DNA from: Acinetobacter nosocomialis NIPH 2119
GTDB lineage: Bacteria > Pseudomonadota > Gammaproteobacteria > Pseudomonadales > Moraxellaceae
DNA: 64,000 nucleotides
NCBI RefSeq assembly: GCF_000368085.1
Contig: NZ_KB849239.1
Span: forward strand, 254,544 to 318,543
Reading direction: 5' to 3'
Below, in pieces: positions 38,375 through 49,890 of the stretch; positions within the stretch are counted from its first letter, which is position 1; every line of letters begins with the position of its first letter. The notes beneath the pieces are model-generated. The model had not been told where the DNA came from. It was given only the letters and a program-made list of their open reading frames with translations, and did no database searches. The position numbers were made by a program, and so were the translations under genes.

Positions 38375-39448
38375 ATGACGACACTTAAAAATGATCGTTT
38401 CTTACGTGCTTTATTACGTGAGCCTGTAGATACCACTCCAATATGGATGATGCGCCAAGCAGGACGTTATTTGCCTGAATATCGGGAAACACGCTCAAAA
38501 GCTGGTGACTTTCTATCTTTATGCAAAAATACAGAATTTGCTTGTGAAGTAACTTTACAACCTTTGCGTCGCTACGATTTAGACGCAGCAATTTTATTTT
38601 CAGATATTTTAACGATTCCAGATGCGTTAGGACTAGGCCTTTATTTTGAAACAGGCGAAGGCCCTAAGTTTCATAAAACGGTACGTACTGAACAAGATGT
38701 AGCAAACTTACCTAAGTTAAATGCTAAATCTGATCTTGATTATGTCATGAACGCAGTAAGCACAATTCGCTCTGCTTTAGGTGGACAAGTTCCACTCATT
38801 GGTTTTTCGGGTAGCCCTTGGACACTGGCGACTTATATGGTTGAAGGTGGGTCAAGCAAAGAGTTCCGTTTTACCAAGCAAATGATGTATGCCCAGCCGG
38901 AAGTTTTGCATGCGTTGCTTGATCATTTAGCAGATTCAGTCATTGACTACTTAAATGCGCAAATTGATGCAGGCGCTCAGGCCATTCAAATCTTTGATAG
39001 TTGGGGTGGGGCTTTAGCACATCGAGAATATGTAGAATTCTCACTGAACTATATGAAAAAGATTATTGCAGGTCTGCAACGTGAAAAAGATGGACGCCGT
39101 ATTCCTGTCATCGTATTCACTAAAGGTGGTGGTCAGTGGCTAGAGCCAATGATTACAACAGGTGCAGATGCATTAGGTTTAGACTGGACCACACCATTAA
39201 ATACAGCTCGTACAACTGTAGCAGGCCGTGTTGCTTTACAAGGAAACCTTGATCCGGCTGTTTTATATGGTTCAGCGGCTTCAATTGAAAAAGCAGTGAA
39301 AGCCATGCTAGATGATGCTTATGCAAATGGTGAGAAGACAGGCTATGTTGCAAACTTAGGCCATGGCATTACCCAATGGGTAGATCCGGCCCAGCCAAAA
39401 ATCTTTGTAGATACAGTACATGAGTATAGTGCTAAATATCTAGGATAG
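38375..39448 (+). CDS. hemE: Uroporphyrinogen decarboxylase
   Basis: A 357-residue haem-pathway enzyme that decarboxylates the four acetate side chains of uroporphyrinogen III to give coproporphyrinogen III. Both family signatures are present: the N-terminal [16 protein letters not shown] (about 22-37) and the [16 protein letters not shown] block (about 143-158). The catalytic Asp is in [14 protein letters not shown]. The 300-base region upstream holds its promoter, which I could not pin down. The DUF817 gene starts 6 bases after its stop. Confidence 0.97.
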   Translation: MTTLKNDRFLRALLREPVDTTPIWMMRQAGRYLPEYRETRSKAGDFLSLCKNTEFACEVTLQPLRRYDLDAAILFSDILTIPDALGLGLYFETGEGPKFHKTVRTEQDVANLPKLNAKSDLDYVMNAVSTIRSALGGQVPLIGFSGSPWTLATYMVEGGSSKEFRFTKQMMYAQPEVLHALLDHLADSVIDYLNAQIDAGAQAIQIFDSWGGALAHREYVEFSLNYMKKIIAGLQREKDGRRIPVIVFTKGGGQWLEPMITTGADALGLDWTTPLNTARTTVAGRVALQGNLDPAVLYGSAASIEKAVKAMLDDAYANGEKTGYVANLGHGITQWVDPAQPKIFVDTVHEYSAKYLG

Positions 39449-39454
39449 TTTTTT

Positions 39455-40249
39455 GTGCAATATCTCTCTTTAACCTTACAATTTATTGGCAAGGCTGTTT
39501 CGGCAGCCTTGTTTGGTATTTTACTTCTCATTGCTTTTGCCCTAACTGCGCCGATGGGAAGCCATGAATATATGGGTTTTTATCGTTATGATTATCTACT
39601 CATCTATGCGCTCATTATTCAGATTTGCCTGTTGTATTTAAAGCTTGAGTCTTGGCAAGAAGCCAAGGTCATTGCTTTATTTCATATCATGGCAATGGTC
39701 ATGGAAATCTTTTTGACACACCCTGGCATTGCTTCATGGCAATATCCGCAGCCTGCTGTGTTTAAAATTATTACTGTGCCTTTATTTGCAGGCTTTATGT
39801 ACTCGGCCGTAGGTAGCTTTTTTGCTCGCTCAATCCGTTTATTTCAAGTTTCTTTTGAAAAACTTCCAAGTTTTGGAAGTATGCTTTTTCTCGCATTTTT
39901 CTCATATATTAATTTTATGAGTAAATTTTTTATACCAGATATTCGCTATATTTTATTTGCTTTTAGTGTTTATATTTTCTGGAAAACTACACTTTATTTT
40001 CAAATAAATGAACGTAAGTTTAAAACTCCAATGCTTCCTGTGTTGGTGACACTCGCATTCATAATTTGGGTTGCTGAAAATATTAGTACATTTTATAAGA
40101 TTTGGGTTTATCCAAGTCAGATCAATGCTTGGCATATGGTGGGATGGGGTAAACTTGGTTCATGGTATTTATTATTACTACTAAGTTTAGTATTAGTTCT
40201 TAAAATATTAGGTCATCGAGATAATCAAGGTAATTGGAATTTAAAATAA
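39455..40249 (+). CDS. DUF817 integral membrane protein
   Basis: A 264-residue protein with about eight hydrophobic helices. It follows the DUF817 pattern: MEIFLTHPGIASWQYP, then FAGFMYSAVGSF and WVAENISTFYKIWVYP. The function of the family is unknown. The start is GTG (39455), 6 bases after hemE, so it is probably co-transcribed with it. No terminator is visible between the two. Confidence 0.85.
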   Translation: MQYLSLTLQFIGKAVSAALFGILLLIAFALTAPMGSHEYMGFYRYDYLLIYALIIQICLLYLKLESWQEAKVIALFHIMAMVMEIFLTHPGIASWQYPQPAVFKIITVPLFAGFMYSAVGSFFARSIRLFQVSFEKLPSFGSMLFLAFFSYINFMSKFFIPDIRYILFAFSVYIFWKTTLYFQINERKFKTPMLPVLVTLAFIIWVAENISTFYKIWVYPSQINAWHMVGWGKLGSWYLLLLLSLVLVLKILGHRDNQGNWNLK

Positions 40250-40392
40250 AAATTTCCTTTTTACTTTTTATCATATTATTTAATTTTTAATTGCTAAATG
40301 ACAAGCATATCGCTATCTTTGAAGGGTGTAACAATAGTTACACATAACAATACATAAGAAACAATCAATAATGATTTTGGAGATATACATCT

Positions 40393-40863
40393 ATGTTAAA
40401 AAAATTAGCTTTAGCTGCTTTGTTGGCAGCTGGTTCAAGTGTTGCTATGGCTGATAACGATGTAGGTTGTGGTGTGGGTACGCAAGTATGGGCTGGCCAA
40501 AAAGGAGTGGTGCCGAAAATTCTTGCTGCAACAACAAACGGTATTTTTACTAACCAATTATTAGGTATTACTTTCGGTACTTTAGGTTGCCGTCAAGGCG
40601 GAACAGTAACAGCTCAAGTTGTTACCTTCACAAATGAAAATGCAGAAGCTTTAGCGCGTGATATGGCTGTAGGCCAAGGTGAAAGCCTGAACGTACTTGC
40701 TGAGTTAATGCAAATTAAACCACAAGACAAAGACCGTTTCTTCAAAGTTTCAAAAGCAAACTTCGGTGAAATCTATTCAACAAACAACCAAAACACACTT
40801 CAAGTATTAGCATCATTACAAAACGTAATGGCTAAAGACGAAGTTTTAAAAGCTTACGTATAA
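40393..40863 (+). CDS. DUF3015 family exported protein
   Basis: A 156-residue protein with a signal peptide (KKLALAALLAAGSSVAMA, cleavage before DND). The mature part has the DUF3015 blocks GCGVGTQVWAGQKG, TFGTLGCRQGG and FTNENAEALARDMAVGQGE, and two cysteines that could form a disulfide. Function is unknown. A GGAG ribosome-binding site lies upstream. It is followed by a terminator and then the DUF4105 gene, a pairing I recall from other gammaproteobacteria. Confidence 0.85.
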   Translation: MLKKLALAALLAAGSSVAMADNDVGCGVGTQVWAGQKGVVPKILAATTNGIFTNQLLGITFGTLGCRQGGTVTAQVVTFTNENAEALARDMAVGQGESLNVLAELMQIKPQDKDRFFKVSKANFGEIYSTNNQNTLQVLASLQNVMAKDEVLKAYV

Positions 40864-40875
40864 GTTTGAAATTGA

Positions 40876-40902
40876 AAACCCTGCCATTTGGCAGGGTTTT
40901 TC
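40876..40902 (+). terminator. Terminator after the DUF3015 gene
   Basis: The stem AAACCCTGCC/GGCAGGGTTT with a short ATTT loop is followed by TTTTTCTT. Confidence 0.85.
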
Positions 40903-40924
40903 TTATATTTAATGATAAAAATTG

Positions 40925-42817
40925 ATGAGCTTAATGAAATCGGTTGCTTTAATTTTTGCCTCATTGGCAGTTAATATTGCGTATTCAGCAGAAATAAATC
41001 CATCTATTCAAAACTACTGGTCTATTGCAGAACAAAAAAAATTAGATCAAGACATTACATGGCAACGGCTCATGTATGCCAATAAAAACCAGAAGAGTGA
41101 AGTAAGTTATTCAGGTTATTTTATTGCTGCAAATGGGAAAAATAATTTAAAAGAAGAACAGAAAGCTGATATCGCCGCATTATTTACACCAACCCCAGAC
41201 AACCAGTCAATACGTTGTAAATTTCCGGCACGTAGTCAGTGGCTTATAAAGCAATTAGGCATTCAGGAAAATGAATTGCCGCAAGTAAAATGTTCAGAGT
41301 TTGAAAACTGGATTGGCCAGATTAAGCCTTATAAAGCGACTTTAATTTATGCGACTGACTTTATGGGCAATCCAAGCTCAATGTTTGGTCATACCTTATT
41401 GCGCTTAGACCCTAAAGATCAAAAGCAGTTAAACCTCGTTTCTTACGCTGTAAATTATGCGGCCACTGTCGCAGGCAATGACAACTGGTCATATGCTTGG
41501 AAAGGCTTAACAGGGCAGTATCCGGGTGAATATTCACTTATGCCTTATTATCGTAAGGTAAAAGAGTATGGTGATTTTGAAAGCCGTGATTTATGGGAAT
41601 ATGAGTTAAATTTATCTCCAGAAGAAACACGTTTTTTGGTGAGCCATATTTGGGAAATGCAACATGTGAGCTTTCCTTATTACTTTGTGAGTGACAACTG
41701 TGCCTATCGGTTACTGGGCTTAGTCGATTTAGTTAAACCTGAGTCTCATCTACAAGAAAAGTTTAATTATGCTTCCATTCCAATGGAAACCATTAAAGCG
41801 ATGCAACAACAAGGACTCACCAAAGCTCCTGTTTATCGACCCGCTTTAGAAACTCAATTATTGGCCCAAGCTCATCAACATGGTGCGTCTTTAGCAAAAG
41901 TAGCTCATCAAGTAGCAATGAAGCCAATTAAAGATTCTTCGGAAACACTTAAATCATTTAGCCCATCAGATCAGGCCAAAATTCTTGAGATGGCTTACGA
42001 TGATTTATATCTACAATTTATTGGTCGCAAAGTTGAAGAAAGCTTTGCCCAGCCACAGCTTAGACAGCTTTTAGCACTACGAAGTCAGATTGATTTAGAT
42101 AAACAGCGCCAAGGACCTAAACGACCTTCTACCGAGCCAACACAAGGCCATAATGCACGTAATGTTTCGCTAAAACTGGGCGAAGTGCAAGGTGACAAGT
42201 TTATCGAGATAGGTCATAGACAGGCTTATCATGACTTAATAGATCCTCAAGGCGGATACCGTGCCGGTACTCAATTATTATTTTTAAATGGTAATGCGCA
42301 GTGGCGTAACGATCATCTAAAACTTGAGCATCTTGATCTGTTAGAAGTGAACTCTTATAACCCGATTCAACCATTTAAAACACCGCTGACTTGGGGATTT
42401 AACTTAGGTTGGCGTCAGGAAGCGGTTCATGACGGTGTTTATAGTGATGAAAAGCAGCATGGCGTCGCGAGTTTTAATGCTCAGGTTGGTTACAGTCTTG
42501 CAGATTATGAGCGCAAACATATTTGTTATGGGCAGGTACAAACTTACGTCCAAGCGGGTTCAAATTTAGATAAAGGTTGGCGTGTAGGAGTAGGGCCGAC
42601 ATTAGGGTGTATGAATCAATGGTTTGAGAAGTTTAACTCAGTGGTGCAAGTGGAGTTGCCATATTGGGAAGATAAAAACCAATGGAACTTACGTTTAAAT
42701 ACACAGTGGCAATATGCCATTAATAGCAATAATGCTATTCGGCTTAATTGGGATTATGAAAAACAGAATCATCTGGACTGGATGAAATCAAGTCTTGGAT
42801 ATGTTTGGTTCTTTTAA
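40925..42817 (+). CDS. DUF4105 envelope protein
   Basis: A 630-residue exported protein with a signal peptide (cleavage near NIAYSAE). The DUF4105 domain spans about 110-290 and holds the polar motifs DFMGNPSSMFGHTLLR, WSYAWKGLTGQYPGEYS and VSDNCAYRLLGL. These contain His and Cys residues that resemble an NlpC/P60-like papain fold, so a hydrolase is possible, though unproven. The C-terminal 220 residues are beta-rich with alternating aromatics and end in Phe (SLGYVWFF), which suggests an outer-membrane barrel. Starts at 40925, 40934 or TTG 40922 are all possible; no clear ribosome-binding site decides. Confidence 0.82.
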   Translation: MSLMKSVALIFASLAVNIAYSAEINPSIQNYWSIAEQKKLDQDITWQRLMYANKNQKSEVSYSGYFIAANGKNNLKEEQKADIAALFTPTPDNQSIRCKFPARSQWLIKQLGIQENELPQVKCSEFENWIGQIKPYKATLIYATDFMGNPSSMFGHTLLRLDPKDQKQLNLVSYAVNYAATVAGNDNWSYAWKGLTGQYPGEYSLMPYYRKVKEYGDFESRDLWEYELNLSPEETRFLVSHIWEMQHVSFPYYFVSDNCAYRLLGLVDLVKPESHLQEKFNYASIPMETIKAMQQQGLTKAPVYRPALETQLLAQAHQHGASLAKVAHQVAMKPIKDSSETLKSFSPSDQAKILEMAYDDLYLQFIGRKVEESFAQPQLRQLLALRSQIDLDKQRQGPKRPSTEPTQGHNARNVSLKLGEVQGDKFIEIGHRQAYHDLIDPQGGYRAGTQLLFLNGNAQWRNDHLKLEHLDLLEVNSYNPIQPFKTPLTWGFNLGWRQEAVHDGVYSDEKQHGVASFNAQVGYSLADYERKHICYGQVQTYVQAGSNLDKGWRVGVGPTLGCMNQWFEKFNSVVQVELPYWEDKNQWNLRLNTQWQYAINSNNAIRLNWDYEKQNHLDWMKSSLGYVWFF

Positions 42818-42832
42818 ATCATATATTCATAA

Positions 42833-42875
42833 AAAAGAGAGAAATAGATGAAGACTATTTCTCTCTTTTTGTTTT
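42833..42875. terminator. Bidirectional terminator between the DUF4105 gene and blaADC
   Basis: The stem AAAAGAGAGAAATAG/CTATTTCTCTCTTTT with a 7-base loop lies between convergent genes. Confidence 0.85.
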
Positions 42876-42884
42876 AGGGAAAAA

Positions 42885-44054
<1,170 letters not shown>

Positions 44055-44149
44055 TTAAAAAGAAAGATGCGTACTTTTATAACAAAAATCATCTAATTTA
44101 ATTGTTATGTTTTATAGAGTTGGATTGAAGGTTTATAGCGTTCAGCTAT

Positions 44150-44178
44150 AAAAAAAGCCCAACATTGTCGGGCTTTTT
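44150..44178 (-). terminator. Terminator after folE
   Basis: AAAAAAGCCC-AACATTGT-CGGGCTTTTT forms a short G+C-rich stem with an A/T tract on both sides, just past the folE stop on the minus strand. Confidence 0.7.
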
Positions 44179-44192
44179 GCAGTAAAACTATA

Positions 44193-44747
44193 TTAGTAGC
44201 TTTCTGGTACAGCACTTAAAAATTCACGGCGTGCTTCTTTATCGGTTTTAAAATCTCCGACAAATGAAACTGTACGAGTAGTAGATTCCTGTTTACCTAC
44301 ACCACGCATCATCATGCACATATGTGCAGAGTCAATGACTACAGCAACACCACGAGCGCTAGTGACTTCTGCAACAGCTTCAGCGATTTGCTGAGTTAAG
44401 TTTTCCTGAATTTGCAAACGACGAGCAAACATCTCGGTAATACGTGCAAATTTAGACAAGCCAAGCACTTTGCCTTCTGGTAAATAGGCAACATGAACAC
44501 GGCCATAGAATGGGAGGAGATGGTGTTCGCAGAGCGAATAAAATTCAATATTCTTCACCAATACCATTTCATGGTTATCTGATGGGAAAACAGCATTATT
44601 GGTGACTTCTTCTAAAGTTTTACTATAGCCAGAAGTTAAATATGAAAAAGCTTTAGCCGCACGCACAGGCGTATCTTTAAGGCCGGGACGATTAAGATCT
44701 TCACCGACGGCAGTCAGAATATTTGCGTACGATTGCTGCATTGACAT
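44193..44747 (-). CDS. folE: GTP cyclohydrolase I
   Basis: A 184-residue enzyme that converts GTP to dihydroneopterin triphosphate, the first step of folate (and some queuosine) synthesis. The zinc ligands Cys73, His76 and Cys144 are present in [10 protein letters not shown] and HMCMMMRGV. Its length matches the bacterial zinc-dependent type I enzyme without an N-terminal extension. It is a single gene; the xdh operon diverges upstream. Confidence 0.96.
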   Translation of the reverse strand: MSMQQSYANILTAVGEDLNRPGLKDTPVRAAKAFSYLTSGYSKTLEEVTNNAVFPSDNHEMVLVKNIEFYSLCEHHLLPFYGRVHVAYLPEGKVLGLSKFARITEMFARRLQIQENLTQQIAEAVAEVTSARGVAVVIDSAHMCMMMRGVGKQESTTRTVSFVGDFKTDKEARREFLSAVPESY

Positions 44748-44953
44748 AAGACGTATAAATTTACTCTATTAGACAAGCTCGGCATTGTATCAGAAACATG
44801 CCCTGATGTTCATAAATCCTCACACTATATTTATTTTGGTTTTGCGCACGCTTAATAAAAGATGAATAAATTTCATGTTTTTTATCGTTAATAGTCAAGT
44901 GGTTGGATATGAAATGTGCGTTTAATATAGGTAAGTTCTAAATGATCGCTTCA

Positions 44954-44969
44954 TGGCATCATATTTGCA
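44954..44969 (+). promoter_or_regulatory. Sigma-54-type promoter of xdhABC
   Basis: TGGCATCATATTTGCA carries the invariant GG (44955-44956) and GC (44967-44968) separated by exactly 10 bases and fits the -24/-12 consensus (TGGCAC-N5-TTGCA) at all but one position. It lies 33 bases before the xdhA start. Confidence 0.7.
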
Positions 44970-45002
44970 CAAAAGCATTATTATAAAATATAAGGATAAA
45001 AC

Positions 45003-46502
45003 ATGTCAGAACGTCCAATCACCTTCTTTTTTCGTGGCGGTCAGCAGCAAGTAGAAAATGTTCTACCCACAATGACGGTTTTACAGTTTCTACGAGAATA
45101 TACCCAAACTGGTAAAACCAGACAGACTGGTACAAAAGAGGGCTGTGCTGAGGGCGATTGTGGTGCATGCACAGTAGTGATTGGTGAGTTGGTCAATGAC
45201 AGCTTGCAATTGCGGAGCGTGAATGCGTGTATTCAGTTTTTACCGACTTTAGATGGCAAAGCGCTATTTACAGTAGAAGACCTTCATAGCTTATTGCCTG
45301 TACAAGATGGCACGCTTCATCCGGTACAACAGGCGATGGTCGATATGCATGGTTCACAATGCGGTTTTTGTACACCCGGTTTTATCATGTCGTTATGGTC
45401 AATGTACGAAAATGAACAACAGCCCCCAGGCAAAGATAAAATCAGTGATTATCTTTCTGGAAACTTATGTCGCTGTACGGGTTATCGCCCTATTTTAGAT
45501 GCAGCACAAAAAGCTTATGACTATCCACGTGTGGCATTAAAGCGTCAAAAAGTAATTGATGTATTAAAAGAGATACGAGCATTACCAGCATTGCATTTGA
45601 ATGATCAAAAGCAGCAATTTTTTGCACCGAGGACTTTGCAGGATTTTGCCGTATTACGCTTACAGTTGCCGCATGCGCGTATTGTTGCAGGGAGTACCGA
45701 TGTCGGTTTGTGGGTAACAAAGCAGGGCCGTGATTTGGGCGATATGCTTTATATCGGTCAGGTAGAAGAGCTCAAAAAGATTGTAGTCACAGACCATGCT
45801 TTAACGATTGGGGCAAATGTAAGTTTGAGTGATGCACTCATTAAAATTTCAGAGTTTTATCCCGACTTTCAAGAATTGCAGCGCCGTTTTGCTTCCATGC
45901 CCATTAAAAATGCAGGAACGTTAGGGGGAAATATTGCCAATGGTTCGCCGATTGGTGATTCAATGCCAGCATTAATTACCTTAGGTACACGATTGATTTT
46001 GCGCGTTGGTGAGCAGACTCGTGAAATTGCCTTGGAAGATTTTTATTTAGATTATCAAAAAACAGCATTACAGCTTGGTGAGTTTATAGAGTCGATTGTT
46101 ATTCCACTTCGTGACGGACAGACGCGTTTTAAATTTGTCAGCTATAAAATTGCCAAACGATTTGAGCAAGATATTTCTGCGGTATGTGCAGCCATTTCAT
46201 GTGAGCTAGATAATGATGGTATCGCTCACAATGTGAAAATTGCTTTTGGTGGCATGGCTGCTATTCCCAAACGTGCAAAATATACAGAAGCCATATTGGA
46301 AGGCCAACAACTTACAACAGAATTGATCGTTCAGGCACAAGAAACATTGTCGCAAGACTATCAGCCTTTAGATGATGGACGTGCTAGTTCTGCATATCGT
46401 TTACACGTCGCGAAAAACTGTTTACAGCGTTTTTATGTAGAAAAAGTCCTGTCTCGGACAATCACTCGAGTAAATGACTTGATTGCTATGGTGGAGATCT
46501 GA
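45003..46502 (+). CDS. xdhA: Xanthine dehydrogenase small subunit (2Fe-2S and FAD)
   Basis: A 499-residue subunit. The N-terminal ferredoxin-like domain holds the first cluster cysteines (GTKEGCAEGDCGACTV), and the helical second domain holds CGFCTPGF and LCRCTGYRPI. The FAD-binding domain (about 200-490) contains RIVAGSTDVGLWVTKQ and GTLGGNIANGSPIGDSMP. With XdhB it oxidises hypoxanthine and xanthine to uric acid using NAD. AAGGA before the ATG supports the start. It is first in xdhABC, behind a sigma-54-type promoter, pointing to use of purines as a nitrogen source. Confidence 0.95.
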   Translation: MSERPITFFFRGGQQQVENVLPTMTVLQFLREYTQTGKTRQTGTKEGCAEGDCGACTVVIGELVNDSLQLRSVNACIQFLPTLDGKALFTVEDLHSLLPVQDGTLHPVQQAMVDMHGSQCGFCTPGFIMSLWSMYENEQQPPGKDKISDYLSGNLCRCTGYRPILDAAQKAYDYPRVALKRQKVIDVLKEIRALPALHLNDQKQQFFAPRTLQDFAVLRLQLPHARIVAGSTDVGLWVTKQGRDLGDMLYIGQVEELKKIVVTDHALTIGANVSLSDALIKISEFYPDFQELQRRFASMPIKNAGTLGGNIANGSPIGDSMPALITLGTRLILRVGEQTREIALEDFYLDYQKTALQLGEFIESIVIPLRDGQTRFKFVSYKIAKRFEQDISAVCAAISCELDNDGIAHNVKIAFGGMAAIPKRAKYTEAILEGQQLTTELIVQAQETLSQDYQPLDDGRASSAYRLHVAKNCLQRFYVEKVLSRTITRVNDLIAMVEI

Positions 46503-46503
46503 C

Positions 46504-48879
46504 ATGAATCAAAATATTGACTTAAGGGTTTCTAAAAAATCCGCTAAAGCAGGTGATTCGATTCCACACGAGAGCGCGCATTTACATGTGACGGGGCAGG
46601 CAACTTATATTGATGATTTACCCGAGCTTGAAAATACGTTGCATTTGGCAGTCGGATTTTCGAATTGTGCCAAAGGCAAAATCAGTAAGTTTGATTTAGA
46701 GGCAGTACGTCAGGCCGATGGTGTCCATGCAGTTTTTTCGGCAAAGGATATTGAAGTTGAAAATAATTGGGGACCCATTGTTAAAGATGACCCAATTTTT
46801 GCTGAAGAGCAGGTTGAGTTTTATGGACAAGCCTTGTTTGTGGTTGTTGCTGACACTTATCAGCAAGCCCGTCAGGCAGTTCGCTTAGCAAAAATTGAGT
46901 ATGTACCCGAAACTCCGATTTTAACGATTCAAGATGCGATTAAAAAAGAATCGTGGGTGCTACCGCCTGTTGAATTTAGCCACGGTGACGTTGAACAGGC
47001 TTTTGAAAATGCAACACATCATCTTTCAGGGAATATTCAGGTTGGTGGACAAGAGCATTTTTATCTAGAAGGGCAAATTTCCTATGCGATTCCACAAGAA
47101 AATCAGAGCTTAAAAGTCTATTGCTCGACACAGCATCCAACCGAAATGCAGTTACTAATTTGTCATGCACTAGGCATGAATATGCATCAGGTGAGTGTGG
47201 AAAGCCGTCGTATGGGTGGTGGTTTTGGTGGTAAAGAATCGCAGTCGGCGCAGTGGGCGTGTATTGCATCTTTGGCAGCGCAAAAAACAGGCCGTCCGTG
47301 TAAATTACGCTTAGATCGTGATGATGACATGAGTGCTACAGGCAAACGTCACGGTTTTGCTTATGAGTGGTCTGTGGCTTTTGATGACACTGGTATTTTG
47401 CAAGGCTTAAAGGTGCAACTGGCTTCAAACTGTGGTTTTTCGGCTGATCTTTCTGGGCCAGTGAATGAACGGGCGATTTGCCATATTGGCAACGCCTATT
47501 ATTTAAATGCAGTTGAGCTACGTAACTTGCGTTGTAAAACCAATACTGTTTCCAATACCGCATATCGTGGTTTTGGTGGACCGCAAGGCATGTTTGTCAT
47601 TGAAAATATTATTGATGACATTGCGCGTTATTTAGGTTGTGATCCAGTTGAAATTCGTCAGCGCAATTTCTTTGCCGAGCAGCCCGGCGCCGGACGTGAC
47701 CGTATGCACTATGGGGCAGAAGTTCGTGATAATGTTGCGCCAAAATTAGTAGCCGAACTATTGCAAAGTAGTGATTACGCGAAACGCAAACAGAGCATCC
47801 ATGCCTTTAATCAGAATAATGACATCATTAAGCGTGGTATTGCGTTAACCCCATTAATGTTTGGTATTTCGTTTAACGCCGTGCATTATAATCAGGCAGG
47901 TGCACTGGTCTATGTGTACATGGATGGCACTGTCTCTATTACTCATGGCGGTACAGAAATGGGACAGGGGCTATATACCAAAGTACGGCAGGTTGCTGCA
48001 CATGAGTTGGGTTTACCAATCGATAGCGTTCGTTTAATTGCAACAGATACTTCTCGTGTGCCAAATACTTCGGCAACTGCTGCATCGAGTGGAGCAGATT
48101 TAAATGGTAAAGCTGTTCAAAATGCCTGTATTAAAATTCGTGAGCGTCTGGCAAAACTTGCAGCCGAAATAAGTCAAAGTGAAGCTGACCAAGTCCAGTT
48201 TGAAGATAGTATGGTTTCAACAGCGAATGGTCTTTCATGGACATTTCCTGACTTGGTTCAACGGGCATATATGGCACGTGTACAACTATGGGACAGTGGT
48301 TTTTATAAAACGCCAGAAATTCACTATGATCAGGTCAACCATTTAGGGCGTCCATTTTTCTATTATGCCTATGGTGCAGCGGTTAGTGAGGTCGCAATAG
48401 ATACCTTAACTGGGGAAATGAAAGTATTACGTGCTGACATTTTGCATGACGTTGGGCAGTCAATTAATCCTGCAATTGATATTGGGCAAATTGAAGGCGG
48501 TTTTGTTCAAGGGATGGGATGGCTCACGACAGAAGAGTTGTATTGGCAGCCGCAGGGTCCACACGCAGGCCGTTTATTTACCCATGCACCTTCAACTTAT
48601 AAAATCCCGACCAGTGTGGATATACCTCATATTTTCAACGTCAAACTGTTTAATAATCAAAATCAGGCAGACACCATCTATCGCTCTAAAGCGGTAGGTG
48701 AACCGCCATTTATGTTGGCATTGTCAGTTTTCTCTGCAATTCGTCAGGCAGTACAGGCGGCTATTCCAGAAAATGCACTGCTCGTACTCAATGCTCCGGC
48801 AACTGCCGAAGAAATTTTACGTGCAATTGCTATTGGACGGGGACAAGCTTTGGCAGATCGCCCACAAGCTAGAATGTAG
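46504..48879 (+). CDS. xdhB: Xanthine dehydrogenase large subunit (molybdopterin-binding)
   Basis: A 791-residue molybdenum subunit. Conserved blocks for the cofactor are GGGFGGKESQ, YRGFGGPQGM and GGTEMGQGLYTK. The catalytic glutamate is in SKAVGEPPFMLALSVF near the C terminus. The start at 46504 has GGAG 8 bases upstream and lies one base after the xdhA stop; a TTG at 46483 would overlap xdhA. The subunit is complete and pairs with XdhA. Confidence 0.95.
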   Translation: MNQNIDLRVSKKSAKAGDSIPHESAHLHVTGQATYIDDLPELENTLHLAVGFSNCAKGKISKFDLEAVRQADGVHAVFSAKDIEVENNWGPIVKDDPIFAEEQVEFYGQALFVVVADTYQQARQAVRLAKIEYVPETPILTIQDAIKKESWVLPPVEFSHGDVEQAFENATHHLSGNIQVGGQEHFYLEGQISYAIPQENQSLKVYCSTQHPTEMQLLICHALGMNMHQVSVESRRMGGGFGGKESQSAQWACIASLAAQKTGRPCKLRLDRDDDMSATGKRHGFAYEWSVAFDDTGILQGLKVQLASNCGFSADLSGPVNERAICHIGNAYYLNAVELRNLRCKTNTVSNTAYRGFGGPQGMFVIENIIDDIARYLGCDPVEIRQRNFFAEQPGAGRDRMHYGAEVRDNVAPKLVAELLQSSDYAKRKQSIHAFNQNNDIIKRGIALTPLMFGISFNAVHYNQAGALVYVYMDGTVSITHGGTEMGQGLYTKVRQVAAHELGLPIDSVRLIATDTSRVPNTSATAASSGADLNGKAVQNACIKIRERLAKLAAEISQSEADQVQFEDSMVSTANGLSWTFPDLVQRAYMARVQLWDSGFYKTPEIHYDQVNHLGRPFFYYAYGAAVSEVAIDTLTGEMKVLRADILHDVGQSINPAIDIGQIEGGFVQGMGWLTTEELYWQPQGPHAGRLFTHAPSTYKIPTSVDIPHIFNVKLFNNQNQADTIYRSKAVGEPPFMLALSVFSAIRQAVQAAIPENALLVLNAPATAEEILRAIAIGRGQALADRPQARM

Positions 48880-48885
48880 AAGATT

Positions 48886-49869
48886 ATGCAACATTTACAA
48901 TGGTGGACTGATTTTGTAGCTTGGCAAGCCGATGCGTTGCCTATGGTATTGGTCACAGTGGTCCGTGCTGATGGTTCTACACCACGAGAAGTTGATGCAA
49001 CGATGTTGTTGCGGTTTAATTTACAACAGCAATGGCAGCAGTCAGATACGATCGGTGGTGGGCATTTAGAGTTTCAGGCAATTGATATTGCTAAAGCAAT
49101 GTTAAGTGAAACGGGAACTTGTGTGAGGCGTATTGAACGTTTTAACCTCAGTGCTCGGCTTGGGCAGTGTTGTGGCGGAGTAATGTGGTTATTGTTTGAA
49201 AAAATATTACCCGCTGAAATTGCGTCGGATTTGTCTGGAAGTTTCCAAGCATGGCGAGCTGGAAAGCATATATGGCGTAACGTCTCACATCAATATGCAT
49301 CCACTTGGCAGGCTATAGAGATGGAACAACAACCAAGTTTCGAGCTACATTCTGGTAGCAGTGAAGAATGGCAATTTAGCCAGCAGATTCAGCCTTATGC
49401 CATGCAAGTACTGATTTGTGGTGCAGGGCATGTGGGTGAAGCAATTGTTCGTTGTTTATTGCCTATTGGTGTTCGGGTGAAATGGATTGATCCGCGTGAT
49501 GATATTTTCCCATCCGATTTACAGGAACAGGTGCACTGTATAACGACTGATACCTTAGACGCCGAGATCGAGCATTTTGACCGTTCAGGTGCAATTTTAA
49601 TTTTAACGCACGATCATCAACTAGATTTGCAACTGTGTTTTACAGCCTTAAAACCTACGGCAAAACCATTTGCTTATGTTGGGATGATTGGTTCAAAGAG
49701 TAAAAGGGCCATTTTTGAAAAACGTATGCAGGTGCGAGGTTATACTTCGGAAACATTACAACGTTTGGTTTGCCCGATCGGGATAGAGGGGATTTCATCG
49801 AAACAACCTGCAACGATTGCCATTGCAGTAGTTGCTCAATTATTACAGGTATTTGATGTAAAAAAATGA
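48886..49869 (+). CDS. xdhC: Xanthine dehydrogenase accessory protein XdhC
   Basis: A 327-residue chaperone that binds the molybdenum cofactor, helps its sulphuration and inserts it into XdhB. The N-terminal XdhC/CoxI domain has RADGSTPREVDATML, TIGGGHLEF and a Cys pair (LGQCCGGVMWLLFE). The C-terminal Rossmann-like domain has LICGAGHVGEAIV and ILTHDHQLDLQLC. It starts 6 bases after xdhB and ends the operon at a shared terminator. Confidence 0.93.
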   Translation: MQHLQWWTDFVAWQADALPMVLVTVVRADGSTPREVDATMLLRFNLQQQWQQSDTIGGGHLEFQAIDIAKAMLSETGTCVRRIERFNLSARLGQCCGGVMWLLFEKILPAEIASDLSGSFQAWRAGKHIWRNVSHQYASTWQAIEMEQQPSFELHSGSSEEWQFSQQIQPYAMQVLICGAGHVGEAIVRCLLPIGVRVKWIDPRDDIFPSDLQEQVHCITTDTLDAEIEHFDRSGAILILTHDHQLDLQLCFTALKPTAKPFAYVGMIGSKSKRAIFEKRMQVRGYTSETLQRLVCPIGIEGISSKQPATIAIAVVAQLLQVFDVKK

Positions 49870-49890
49870 TCCCAAAGGATCATTTTTTTT
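49861..49890. terminator. Bidirectional terminator between xdhC and the Smr gene
   Basis: AATGATCC-CAA-AGGATCATT is flanked by A and T runs and overlaps the ends of both convergent genes. Confidence 0.75.
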
